Source: G963676655 sp963676655 (lineage in GTDB: Bacteria > Verrucomicrobiota > Lentisphaeria > Victivallales > Victivallaceae). From it: a DNA stretch of 64,000 nt. Positions 34,147 to 42,422 of the stretch are shown in pieces. The notes under the pieces were generated by a model. The model was given only the letters and a program-made list of their open reading frames with translations, had not been told where the DNA came from and searched no databases. The stretch spans positions 1,488,001-1,552,000 of the forward strand of contig CAXXKX010000002.1 in NCBI GenBank assembly GCA_963676655.2. The letters run 5' to 3'. Made by a program: the position numbers and the translations under genes. Within the stretch, counting starts at the first letter, position 1, and each line of letters starts with the position of its first letter.

Positions 34147-35703
34147 ATGTGTGAGTATATTGAAAATATTGTGGTCCTTGACTTCGGGTCGCAATATAGC
34201 CAGTTGATTGCCAGGCGCATACGTGAGTGCAATGTCTACAGTAAAATCCTGCCGTTCAACAGTCCGGCGGAAAAAGTCCGGGCCGAAAAGCCGTCCGGCA
34301 TTATCCTCAGCGGCGGTCCGGCCAGCGTTTACGCCGAAAATTCGCCGAAATGTGATCCGGAACTTTTCAACCTTGGGATTCCCGTGCTGGGAATTTGCTA
34401 TGGTTTGCAGTTGACGATTCATACTTTGGGCGGCAAAGTAGCCCCCGGCAAGGCCCGTGAATACGGTAAAGCGATGATGACGGTGCGTGAGAATCACGAG
34501 TTGTTTGAAGGCTTTGCGATAGAAGAGGAAATCCAGGTCTGGATGTCGCACGGCGATAAAGTCCTGGAAATGCCCGAAGGCGGCTACAAATTATTGGCTG
34601 ACACTGAAAACAGCGAATATGCGGCTATTTGTTTTCCGGAAAGAAATATTTACGGAATTCAATTCCATCCCGAAGTGGTCCATACTCCCAGAGGTAAAGA
34701 GATCATCAGTAATTTCTGTCATCGGATCTGCGGTTGTTCCGGCAGTTGGAACATGGAATCTTTTATTGAACGTTCCACACGTGAGATTCGCGAGACGGTC
34801 GGTGATCAGCATGTGATTCTCGGTCTCAGCGGCGGAGTTGATTCTTCGGTTGCCGCGGCGCTGATCCATAAAGCTATAGGTACGCAACTGACCTGTATTT
34901 TTGTCAATAATGCCCTGCTGCGTAAAAATGAGGCGGAGCGGGTTCAGCAATTGTTTGCCGGAAACTTTCACATGCAGTTGGTATATGTTGATGCTACCGA
35001 CCGCTTTATGGCTAAACTGGCGGGAGTTGAAGAACCGGAGCAAAAGCGTAAGATTATCGGACATGAGTTCGTAGAAGTATTCGACGACGCGGCCGCAAGT
35101 ATTAAAGACGCGGCGTTCCTGGCTCAGGGCACTACCTATCCCGATGTAATTGAAAGTGTGCCGATCGACGGCAACCCGGCGGCGATGATCAAGAGTCATC
35201 ATAATGTCGGCGGCCTGCCGGAAGATATGAAACTGAAACTGCTTGAACCGTTGCGGGCATTGTTCAAAGATGAAGTCCGTGAAGTCGGTCGTCAGCTTGG
35301 ACTGCCGCAGGATGTTGTCATGCGCCAGCCGTTTCCCGGTCCCGGACTTGGCGTCAGGCATCTGGGCTCGGTAACCAAAGAGACTTTGGATATTCTGCGT
35401 AATGCCGACGAGATCGTAGTGGATGAGATCAAAAAAGCCGGACTCTATTATAAGACCTGGCAGGCTTTCGCAGTGTTCCTGCCGGTCCGGACGGTCGGGG
35501 TCATGGGCGACGAGCGTACTTATGATTATGTTATCGCTCTGCGCGTGGTCGAAAGTACCGACGGCATGACGGCTGACTGGGTCAAACTTCCGTATGAATT
35601 GCTTGAGGTGATATCCAACCGGATTATCAATGAAGTTCGCGGCGTCAACCGGGTTGTTTATGATATAACCAGCAAACCTCCCGGCACTATTGAATGGGAA
35701 TAA
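34147..35703 (+). CDS. guaA: GMP synthase (glutamine-hydrolysing)
   Basis: 518 residues; converts XMP to GMP. Class I glutaminase domain (about 8-200) with Cys84 (GICYGLQL) and the His/Glu of FHPEVVHT; ATP pyrophosphatase P-loop (LGLSGGVDSSV) and C-terminal dimerisation domain ending in the hallmark Pro-Pro-Gly-Thr-Ile-Glu-Trp-Glu. Complete. Only 6 nt separate it from rsmD, so it heads an operon guaA-rsmD-DUF1961-MFS. Confidence 0.98.
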   Translation: MCEYIENIVVLDFGSQYSQLIARRIRECNVYSKILPFNSPAEKVRAEKPSGIILSGGPASVYAENSPKCDPELFNLGIPVLGICYGLQLTIHTLGGKVAPGKAREYGKAMMTVRENHELFEGFAIEEEIQVWMSHGDKVLEMPEGGYKLLADTENSEYAAICFPERNIYGIQFHPEVVHTPRGKEIISNFCHRICGCSGSWNMESFIERSTREIRETVGDQHVILGLSGGVDSSVAAALIHKAIGTQLTCIFVNNALLRKNEAERVQQLFAGNFHMQLVYVDATDRFMAKLAGVEEPEQKRKIIGHEFVEVFDDAAASIKDAAFLAQGTTYPDVIESVPIDGNPAAMIKSHHNVGGLPEDMKLKLLEPLRALFKDEVREVGRQLGLPQDVVMRQPFPGPGLGVRHLGSVTKETLDILRNADEIVVDEIKKAGLYYKTWQAFAVFLPVRTVGVMGDERTYDYVIALRVVESTDGMTADWVKLPYELLEVISNRIINEVRGVNRVVYDITSKPPGTIEWE

Positions 35704-35709
35704 ACTGAT

Positions 35710-36282
35710 ATGCGGATCATTTCGGGCCTCGCCGGAGGAATTAATTTATCTGTCCCCAAAGGCATGGCGGTACGGCCGACTTCCGGACGGGCCCGTAAGG
35801 GGCTCTTTGACAGTATTCGCGATTTCGATGGCAGGACCGTGGTTGATCTTTTTGCCGGGGCCGGTTCTCTCGGTCTGGAGGCTGCCAGTCGCGGAGCCGC
35901 CAAAGTGGTGCTGGTTGAGAATAACTCGCGTCATATCAAGGTTTTGAATGGCAATATAGAGAAGGTCCTCAAATCCGGGGTGAACTGTGAAATCAAACTT
36001 ATCCGGGCGGATGTTTTATCGTTTGGCGCCTGGGGTATGAGTGTTGTTTCCCCCGACTATATTTTTGCGGACCCGCCGTATGCCGAGTCCGGCGCTTATT
36101 TCAGAAAACTTACGTCCAGTGAGGCCATGCGAAAGCTGCTGGCGAATGGTAAACTTATCTGGGAACTGCCGGATCGGGATGATGAAGGCGACTTTCTGGC
36201 GGCGGACGGCTGGACTTTGACGCGGCGGCGTTTTGGCGGCGGCGATTTTATTATTGCGGAAATCGACAGTAAAGGAGAGTGA
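35710..36282 (+). CDS. rsmD: 16S rRNA (guanine966-N2)-methyltransferase RsmD
   Basis: 190 residues. Family motifs: RIISGLAGG at the N-terminus, RPTSGRARKGLFDSI, VVDLFAGAGSLGLEAASRGA (SAM-binding) and ADPPY (catalytic Asn/Asp-Pro-Pro-Tyr/Phe motif, here Asp). Methylates G966-equivalent in the 30S subunit. Follows guaA closely and ends 3 nt before the DUF1961 gene. Confidence 0.93.
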   Translation: MRIISGLAGGINLSVPKGMAVRPTSGRARKGLFDSIRDFDGRTVVDLFAGAGSLGLEAASRGAAKVVLVENNSRHIKVLNGNIEKVLKSGVNCEIKLIRADVLSFGAWGMSVVSPDYIFADPPYAESGAYFRKLTSSEAMRKLLANGKLIWELPDRDDEGDFLAADGWTLTRRRFGGGDFIIAEIDSKGE

Positions 36283-36285
36283 CTT

Positions 36286-37014
36286 ATGGAAAAGAAATTT
36301 GAAGATTTAAAAGGGCTTGGCTGGCGCGATAAGTTTTTTGATTCCGGTTCCGGTAACTGGAAACAAAAATGGATGCTTGACGGCAAACGCGCGGATATCC
36401 GTAATACTTCTCACGGCATGATATTTTCTGCTGGACCGGTGGCGAACGATCACGCGTCTCACGCTGTTTTATGGACCAAGGATTCGTTTGATGGCGATAT
36501 CAAGATTGAATGGGATTTTACCCGGCTGGATACGATTTGCCGGTATGTAAATATCATTTATATTCAGGCGACCGGGAAAGAAGATGGACCGTATACTAAA
36601 GATATCGCGGAATGGTCCGAGTTGCGCCAGATTCCTTACATGAATTCATATTTTGACACGATGAACCTGCTGCATATCAGTTACGCGGCCTTTGGCAATC
36701 AAAACGACGAGCCTGACGATTATGTCAGGGCAAGGCGTTATCCGACGCGGCCGGATCGTCCGTTCAATGAAACTGATCTGGAGCCGGATAATTTTGAGAC
36801 CGGACTTTTTCAACCTGGAATTGAATATCATTTTACCTTCATTAAAACCGCTGAAGATTTGTTTTTTGAAGTAAAAAATGATGAAGTATGCAAACTGTTT
36901 CACTGGCCGCTGGAAAATGTTGAGCCGGTGAGCGAAGGCCGGGTTGGAATCAGACACATGTTCACCCGCTGTTCACGCTATAAAAACATTAAAATATCGA
37001 CATTGACCGAATGA
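36286..37014 (+). CDS. DUF1961-family protein
   Basis: 242 residues with the DUF1961 pattern: GLLFSAGP-like block (MIFSAGPVANDHASHAVLWTKDSFDGDIKIEWDFTRLD), NLLHISYAAFG and GIEYHFTFIKTAEDLFFEV, then a concanavalin-type beta-rich end (GRVGIRHMFTRCSRYKNIKI). Proteins of this family occur in polysaccharide-utilisation neighbourhoods; the activity is not established to my knowledge. No signal peptide. It overlaps the following transporter by 4 bp, which suggests they handle the same compound. Confidence 0.82.
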   Translation: MEKKFEDLKGLGWRDKFFDSGSGNWKQKWMLDGKRADIRNTSHGMIFSAGPVANDHASHAVLWTKDSFDGDIKIEWDFTRLDTICRYVNIIYIQATGKEDGPYTKDIAEWSELRQIPYMNSYFDTMNLLHISYAAFGNQNDEPDDYVRARRYPTRPDRPFNETDLEPDNFETGLFQPGIEYHFTFIKTAEDLFFEVKNDEVCKLFHWPLENVEPVSEGRVGIRHMFTRCSRYKNIKISTLTE

Positions 37015-38173
37015 CAAAAAAACAATTAATCTTTCTGTTGGGCGGCGTTTTCGCCGCCTATTTTGCTTTACACGTATACGGCTGGTCTTTCAGTAACTAT
37101 TTGGAAACCGTACACAAAATTTCGCCGGGAGAGCGGGGCTGGCTTGAATTCCCCCGCGAACTGCCGGGGATTATCGCCCTTTTCGCGGTAGGATTGCTCT
37201 ATTTCCTGCGGGAAAACCGGATCGCGGCATTATCGGTACTGCTATGTTCAATCGGGATGGCGGCGTTAGCGATTCCGGCGTTGTCGTCATTGCTGGTATT
37301 GGCGGTTGTCTGGATTGTAGTAATAAGTCTTGGTGAACACATGTTGATGGTTGTTCTGGACGCGGCGGTTATTCATAATTCGAAACCTGAAAACCGCAGT
37401 GTCAGGATGGGGCAGATGCGGGCTTTTGTTACCGCCTCCGGACTGGCCGGATCACTTTATTTGTGGTTGGGATGGTATAACTCGGAGTCGGCTTTTTCAA
37501 CCGTGTTCGGAGTCGCTGCGGGGGCATGTTGCCTGGCGACGCTGCTGCTGTTCTGGATGAAAGGGGACAGTTATCCCGAACATCTCAGTATCCGTGACCG
37601 GTTCATTTTTAAAAAGCGGTATGGCAAATATTATCTGCTGGAAGTTTTTTTCGGAGCGCGCAAGCAGATTTTCATAACTTTCGGATTTTGGGTGCTGGTT
37701 TATACTTTAGGAAAATCGCCCGAATATATCGGTAAAATAATGATTGTGGCTGGTATTGGCGGGGTATTCTTCAAACCGTTTGTCGGAAAACTGGTCCAGA
37801 TCTTTGGAGAAAGAATTGTTTTGAGCATAGACGCCGTGATATTGGTTGCGGTCTGTGTCTTGTATGCGTTTTCATTAAGCTGGTTTGACCGCGATACCGC
37901 GACGCTGGTTATTTCAGGTTGCTTTGTTGTCGACAGCATGTTGTTCGCCTTCGGAGTGGCTCGTTCGAATTACATTGCCCGGATTGCGGAAAAAAGGAAC
38001 ATATCACGCCGTCGCTTTATACTGGAATGGCGATCAATCACGTTACCTCGATCGTTGGTGGAGTCGGTGGCGGACTGCTTTGGACAGCGACCGGGACATA
38101 TATCTGGACTTTCCTGGCTGCTGCTGTTTTCGGAGTTTGTTCCGGGATTACCGCTTTGACAATCAAGGACTAG
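37011..38173 (+). pseudogene. MFS transporter with a single frameshift
   Basis: About 387 residues of a 10-12-helix major facilitator protein. The first 330 residues read normally to ...NYIARIAEK in one frame; the family-typical continuation ITPSLYTGMAINHV and the last helices continue in another frame to TGA at 38173. The break is at a run of six A (37990-37995); one more A would restore the gene. Without it the frame runs on to 38159 with unrelated sequence. Either a recent null mutation or a homopolymer sequencing error. No canonical slippery heptamer supports programmed shifting. It follows DUF1961 with 4-bp overlap; the substrate is unknown. Confidence 0.85.
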
Positions 38174-38776
38174 TGTTGCCCGGTACAAGTGGCGGAACCC
38201 ATTTTTCAATATCCAATATCCAACACGGACGGAACGAAGTGTAGAGGCCAGCTGCAAGCTGGAATGAAATGGCAATATCCAATTATCAAGTTGGAGCTGA
38301 CGCTCCAGTGTGTTTGGAGTAACTTTTGGAATTTGAAAAATCATTAAAGAGGGGGCGTTATTTATGCCGGATAACACTAGTGTTCAGTTCCTCAATTCTT
38401 GATTTAAACAATTTTTTGAATTGCTTTTGCACTTACTTTCAATTGCAGTCACCTCGCAATGGGAGATCGGGAGCGCGTAGCTCCAGCTGCGCATGGGAAA
38501 GCATTTCATTACCCAAAAAAAATCCGGCGTAAGCCGTCGTGTCAAGTAGAGGGCTGTATTTGTACCTTTATTTTCAACTTTGCTTGTGGATAACCGGTTA
38601 TGAGAATTAATATGCTTGCTTCAACCTCTTTTGGGCGCAGCTGGAGCTACGCGCTCCCGGGCCGGCCGGCACTTAGCAATTATTGAACCGCTTCTGCTAT
38701 TACTTTCAACGTTCAACTCCAGTTGTCCCGTTTGCGGGATGACTGTGATTAAATTTATTATGGAACTGGACACTTG
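38174..38776. repeat. Gene-free block with palindromic repeat family B
   Basis: No gene. Contains a plus copy (38469-38495) and a minus copy (38635-38660) of a unit reading GGGAGCGCGTAGCTCCAGCT then GCGCATG; GGAGC/GCTCC form a hairpin arm. Related small palindromes (CCAGCTGCAAGCTGG near 38250, GGAGCTGACGCTCC near 38297) are also present. Same family as at 60.7-61.6 kb. Confidence 0.8.
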
Positions 38777-39325
38777 TTACCAGAGCGGCGCGCCGTGGAT
38801 TCTTTTGGTTGAAATCTGGCCGAAAATATGTTTTTCAATCGGCATTGAACGGTTGTCGCCAATTACATATATTTTGTCCTTTTCGACAACACGCGGACGC
38901 AGAAACCATTGTCCGCCGCGTTTTTTAACATATGGTTCGTCCAGTTTCTTATCGTTTATATAAACAATACCGTCACGAATTTCAATGGTTTCGCCGGGCA
39001 GGGCGATAACCCGTTTCAGGAGCAACTTCTTTGCCGCGTATTTCAGGATTATTATATCGCCGCGTTCCGGCAGACTGTTGCGATACGCCAGACGGTTGCA
39101 GAAGGTGAATCCGACGGCAGGATAGGTTGGCTCCATACTGCGGCCTTTGATTATGCAGGGTTCAAGAATATATGAGAAAAGCACGAAACATACAAGGATG
39201 ATCAATCCGAGTCTGAGAAAAAAGCGACAGTTCATTTTAGGAATAAAAAAGTCGGCGATGGTCCAGTTTTCCTTTGAATCATCCTTGAGGCATTTTGTAA
39301 TAATTTGTAATACGCGTTTTATCAT
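38777..39325 (-). CDS. lepB: Signal peptidase I
   Basis: 182 residues. One N-terminal membrane helix (about 36-55), then the catalytic Ser63 in GRSMEPT and Lys104 in LLLKRVIALPGE, with GDNRS near the C-terminus. Cleaves Sec/Tat signal peptides, including those of the many secreted proteins here. Short for the family (single anchor, small beta domain), but all active-site boxes are present. Divergent from pyrH. Confidence 0.93.
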   Translation of the reverse strand: MIKRVLQIITKCLKDDSKENWTIADFFIPKMNCRFFLRLGLIILVCFVLFSYILEPCIIKGRSMEPTYPAVGFTFCNRLAYRNSLPERGDIIILKYAAKKLLLKRVIALPGETIEIRDGIVYINDKKLDEPYVKKRGGQWFLRPRVVEKDKIYVIGDNRSMPIEKHIFGQISTKRIHGAPLW

Positions 39326-39447
39326 TGGGGACTTACTAATTTACATTTAATATGGTAAAATAAATTGTCTTTTCTCAATTTGCATATTATATTGGAAAAA
39401 GTCAAGCCAATATTGTTTTTTTGTATAAAAACGGAGTAAAAGAATTA

Positions 39448-40176
39448 ATGATCGAAGATAGTAAATATCGGCGTATTCTCCTGAAAATAAGCGGAGAAGC
39501 TCTGAAAGGAAATCAGGAACACGGTTATTGTCCCGATGCGGTGAATACCATTGTTGAACGGATAAAGCCGGTGATAGACTCCGGGGTCGAAGTGGCTCTG
39601 GTCATCGGAGCCGGGAATGTTTTTCGCGGCGTCAACGCCGCCGAGTGGAGCATTGAACGGGTTACTGCCGATTATATGGGGATGCTGGCTACAATAATGA
39701 ACGGATTGTGTGTTCGGGACGCTTTTGAAGCTGCCGGTATCGCGACTGTATTGCAGACTGCTATCGCTATGAAACCGGTCGCAGAGCCCTTTGACCGTAC
39801 TGCCGCAGTGAAAGCGCTGGAATCCGGCAAACTTGTGATTTTTTCCGGTGGAACCGGCAGTCCTTTTTTCACTACCGACACAACCGCTGTTCTGCGAGCA
39901 CTTGAAACTGACTGCGAGGCGGTACTGAAAGCCACTAAAGTTGACGGGGTATATACTGACGACCCCTTCAAAAATCCAAATGCCCGACGCTATGAGACGA
40001 TTGAATTTGAAGAAGCTTTGAGTCGGGAACTTAAGATTATGGATTCCACCGCATTCTCCATGTGTCGGGACAACGGTTTGCCGATTATCGTTTTTAATTT
40101 TTCCGAGCCTGACAGTTTGGCTCGAGTTGTAGCCGGGGATACTTCGGTTGGAACGGTGGTTGGTTCTGTATCATGA
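39448..40176 (+). CDS. pyrH: UMP kinase
   Basis: 242 residues from the ATG at 39448 (GGAG about 11 nt upstream); a TTG nine codons earlier is less likely. Amino-acid-kinase fold: RILLKISGEAL, GAGNVFRG, DYMGMLATIMN, GTGSPFFTTDTTA, KVDGVYTDDP. Makes UDP from UMP. Overlaps lpxA by 4 bp, so it starts an operon pyrH-lpxA-hisB. Confidence 0.97.
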   Translation: MIEDSKYRRILLKISGEALKGNQEHGYCPDAVNTIVERIKPVIDSGVEVALVIGAGNVFRGVNAAEWSIERVTADYMGMLATIMNGLCVRDAFEAAGIATVLQTAIAMKPVAEPFDRTAAVKALESGKLVIFSGGTGSPFFTTDTTAVLRALETDCEAVLKATKVDGVYTDDPFKNPNARRYETIEFEEALSRELKIMDSTAFSMCRDNGLPIIVFNFSEPDSLARVVAGDTSVGTVVGSVS

Positions 40177-40976
40177 GTAACAAAATTCACTCAACCGCTA
40201 TCATAGATCCTGACGCTCGCCTGGGGAATAATATTACAGTTGGACCTTATACGGTGATTGAAGGTGGAGTTGAGATTGGCGACAATGTCTTTATCGATGC
40301 CCATGTTAAAATTGCCCGTTACACAAAGATCGGAGCTCGAACCAGAGTTTATTACGGAGCGCTTATCGGCGAAGAACCGCAGGACCACCGGTGCTGTCCG
40401 GGAATCGTTGCTCCGACCTTGATCGGCAGTGACACGGTGATTCGTGAATATGTGACCATTCACCGGTCTCCTTTTGAGGGAGCACCGACCTCGGTTGGAG
40501 ACAATACATTGTTGATGGCCTTTGTTCATCTGGGGCACGATGCCAGGATTGGCAACCGGGTTACTATTGCTAACCACACAGCCGTTTCCGGTCATGTGCA
40601 TATAGAGGATGGAGCTGTAATAAGCGGGTATGTCAAGATGCATCAGTTCTGTCGGATCGGTGCTATTGCTATGATTGGCGCTGATACAATTATAACTCAG
40701 GATGTTCCACCTTACTGTATGATGTCTGAAAATAATTTTATATGTGGTCCGAATACGATCGGATTGCGCCGCAACGGTTTGGATAGTGATGCTCGTGCGG
40801 CCATCCGTCGGGCGGTAAAATGTTTTTTCTTCAAAGGCCTCAATGCCAAAAACGCGGTAAGTGAAATAAAGAAGGAAAAATTGACCCCGGAAGTGGAACA
40901 TTTTATTGAATTCGTCACTTCCACTGAGCGCGGGATTATGTCCGGCGACCCGAAACTTGTTAGCCTGGGTGGTTGA
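40173..40976 (+). CDS. lpxA: UDP-N-acetylglucosamine acyltransferase LpxA
   Basis: 267 residues of left-handed beta-helix hexapeptide repeats (IHSTAIIDPDARLGNNITVGPYTVIEGG...) with the catalytic His region LMAFVHLGHDARIGN and the C-terminal helical bundle (LRRNGLDSDARAAIRRA). First step of lipid A synthesis, so the cell has an LPS-type outer membrane. Overlaps pyrH by 4 bp; 25 nt before hisB. Confidence 0.95.
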   Translation: MSNKIHSTAIIDPDARLGNNITVGPYTVIEGGVEIGDNVFIDAHVKIARYTKIGARTRVYYGALIGEEPQDHRCCPGIVAPTLIGSDTVIREYVTIHRSPFEGAPTSVGDNTLLMAFVHLGHDARIGNRVTIANHTAVSGHVHIEDGAVISGYVKMHQFCRIGAIAMIGADTIITQDVPPYCMMSENNFICGPNTIGLRRNGLDSDARAAIRRAVKCFFFKGLNAKNAVSEIKKEKLTPEVEHFIEFVTSTERGIMSGDPKLVSLGG

Positions 40977-41001
40977 CGCAAAACGACAGGAGAAGATTAT
41001 T

Positions 41002-41589
41002 ATGAGCAGAAAAGCTGAAGTAAAAAGAAAAACCAAGGAAACTGATATTTTTGTAACGCTTGATCTTGATGGTTCAGGTATTTATGATGTAGATACGGGA
41101 ATTCCTTTTATTGACCACATGCTGGAATTATTTGCCAAGCATGGTTTTTTTGATTTGGAAGTGAAAGCTACAGGCGATATTGATATTGATTTTCATCATA
41201 CAATGGAAGATTTGGGTTTAACTCTTGGTATGGCGCTGCTCAAAGCACTCGGAGATAAAGCCGGCATACGTCGTTACGGTTCCTGTTTGTTGCCGATGGA
41301 TGAAACTTTAGCACGGGTTGTGCTTGATCTTTCCGGTCGGCCTTATCTGGTGTACGCAGTCGAACCGCCCGCTGATAACGTAAAAAACATTGACAGTAGG
41401 TTGTTTTATGAATTTTTCCAGGCTCTTACGGTAAAAAGCGGAATGAATTTACATATCGATTTACTGCGAGGTGCTGAAGTACATCATGCATTTGAGGCTG
41501 TTTTTAAGGCTTTTGCGAAAGCTTTGGATCAGGCCGTATCAATTGATTCCAGACTGGATGGAGTATTGTCAACAAAAGGAGTTCTCTGA
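41002..41589 (+). CDS. hisB: Imidazoleglycerol-phosphate dehydratase
   Basis: 195 residues from the ATG at 41002 (AGGAGA upstream). Manganese-binding repeats FIDHMLELFAKHG, FHHTMEDLGLTLG and the second-half EVHHAFEAVFKAFAKAL are all present. Sixth step of histidine synthesis; monofunctional, no phosphatase domain. It is separated from other his genes (hisF is at 55.4 kb). Confidence 0.96.
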   Translation: MSRKAEVKRKTKETDIFVTLDLDGSGIYDVDTGIPFIDHMLELFAKHGFFDLEVKATGDIDIDFHHTMEDLGLTLGMALLKALGDKAGIRRYGSCLLPMDETLARVVLDLSGRPYLVYAVEPPADNVKNIDSRLFYEFFQALTVKSGMNLHIDLLRGAEVHHAFEAVFKAFAKALDQAVSIDSRLDGVLSTKGVL

Positions 41590-41716
41590 ATATCTGTGAC
41601 GGAGAGTAAGAGCATGAATTAATACGATTATACATGTTAAATAGAAAAAATGTTGTTAAAAAACGGAAAAAAAAGCTTTTTTTTTCGTTTTTTTTTCTAA
41701 TTTTTACGAAATTGAC

Positions 41717-41745
41717 TTGCAAATCAACTTTTTTTTTGCTAAACT
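41717..41745 (+). promoter_or_regulatory. Promoter of the H-X9-DG pseudopilin
   Basis: TTGCAA (41717-41722), 17 nt including a T-tract, TAAACT (41740-41745). Same -35 and spacing as the ncRNA promoter at 24.8 kb. The predicted 5' UTR of about 70 nt is A/C-rich. Confidence 0.6.
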
Positions 41746-41819
41746 ATAGGCAACGAAAGGTAAAATCTTTCAAGAATCAACCAAAAACCAAGCAACCAAC
41801 CCAAAGAAAGGACGTAAGT

Positions 41820-42365
41820 ATGAAAACTCGCAAAGATCGTGGGTTCACCCTTATCGAACTCCTGGTCGTGATCGCTATCATCGCGATTCTCGCTGGCATG
41901 CTTCTCCCCGCGCTGAACAGTGCTCGTGAAAAAGCCCGCCGTATTTCTTGTACCTCTAACCTGAAACAGATTGGTCTGTCTCTGAAACAGTATGCTATGG
42001 ATTATAGCGACTGCTTCCCGGAAAAACCAGGTCCGAGCGGCTTGGAAGAACTCCGTTTGAACGACTATCTGACTGATTATGGCGTGTACACATGTCCGTC
42101 AACCACTACCCCGGCCGGTGAAGGCACTGAACCTTTGGATGATACCAATTGTGACTATACCCTGGCTCCTGGAATGATGGAAGGTTCATCAAACCAGTTT
42201 GGTAATGCTGACTCCGCTCTTTCTTCAGACCGCATCGTTAACCATACCGATTTCGGTAATATCCTGTTCCAGGATGGTCACGTACAAGGTTTTGCAGGAA
42301 AACAGTGGTACAACGAACGTGGTGCATGTTACCTGCCCAATAACCTGTTGGCTCCTGTTATCTAA
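41820..42365 (+). CDS. Prepilin-type protein with H-X9-DG motif, candidate major pseudopilin
   Basis: 181 residues. I chose the ATG at 41820 (AAAGGA at 41807-41812). The leader MKTRKDRG is followed by FTLIELLVVIAIIAILAGMLLPALN: classical Gly -1 and Glu +5. A helix SAREKARRISCTSNLKQIGLSLKQYAMDYSDCFP and a small C-terminal domain ending with His-x9-Asp-Gly (NHTDFGNILFQDGHVQGF) follow, the hallmark of prepilins of Lentisphaerota and Planctomycetes. It has its own promoter and a strong terminator and codons look well adapted, all suggesting high expression. It could be the major (GspG-type) pseudopilin missing from the gsp operon (inference). Confidence 0.85.
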   Translation: MKTRKDRGFTLIELLVVIAIIAILAGMLLPALNSAREKARRISCTSNLKQIGLSLKQYAMDYSDCFPEKPGPSGLEELRLNDYLTDYGVYTCPSTTTPAGEGTEPLDDTNCDYTLAPGMMEGSSNQFGNADSALSSDRIVNHTDFGNILFQDGHVQGFAGKQWYNERGACYLPNNLLAPVI

Positions 42366-42387
42366 TAGAGTTGTTTGGTTGATCTAT

Positions 42388-42414
42388 AAAGGAGGCTTCG
42401 GCCTCCTTTTTTTT
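42388..42414 (+). terminator. Strong terminator after the pseudopilin
   Basis: AAGGAGGC (42389-42396), tetraloop TTCG, GCCTCC, then eight T. A textbook hairpin 22 nt after the stop. Confidence 0.95.
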
Positions 42415-42422
42415 GCTTAAAT

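Noticed and set aside
37985..38000. Programmed ribosomal frameshift in the MFS gene
   Set aside because: There is an A-run but no X-XXY-YYZ heptamer in the zero frame and no clear stimulatory hairpin; MFS genes are not known for this.
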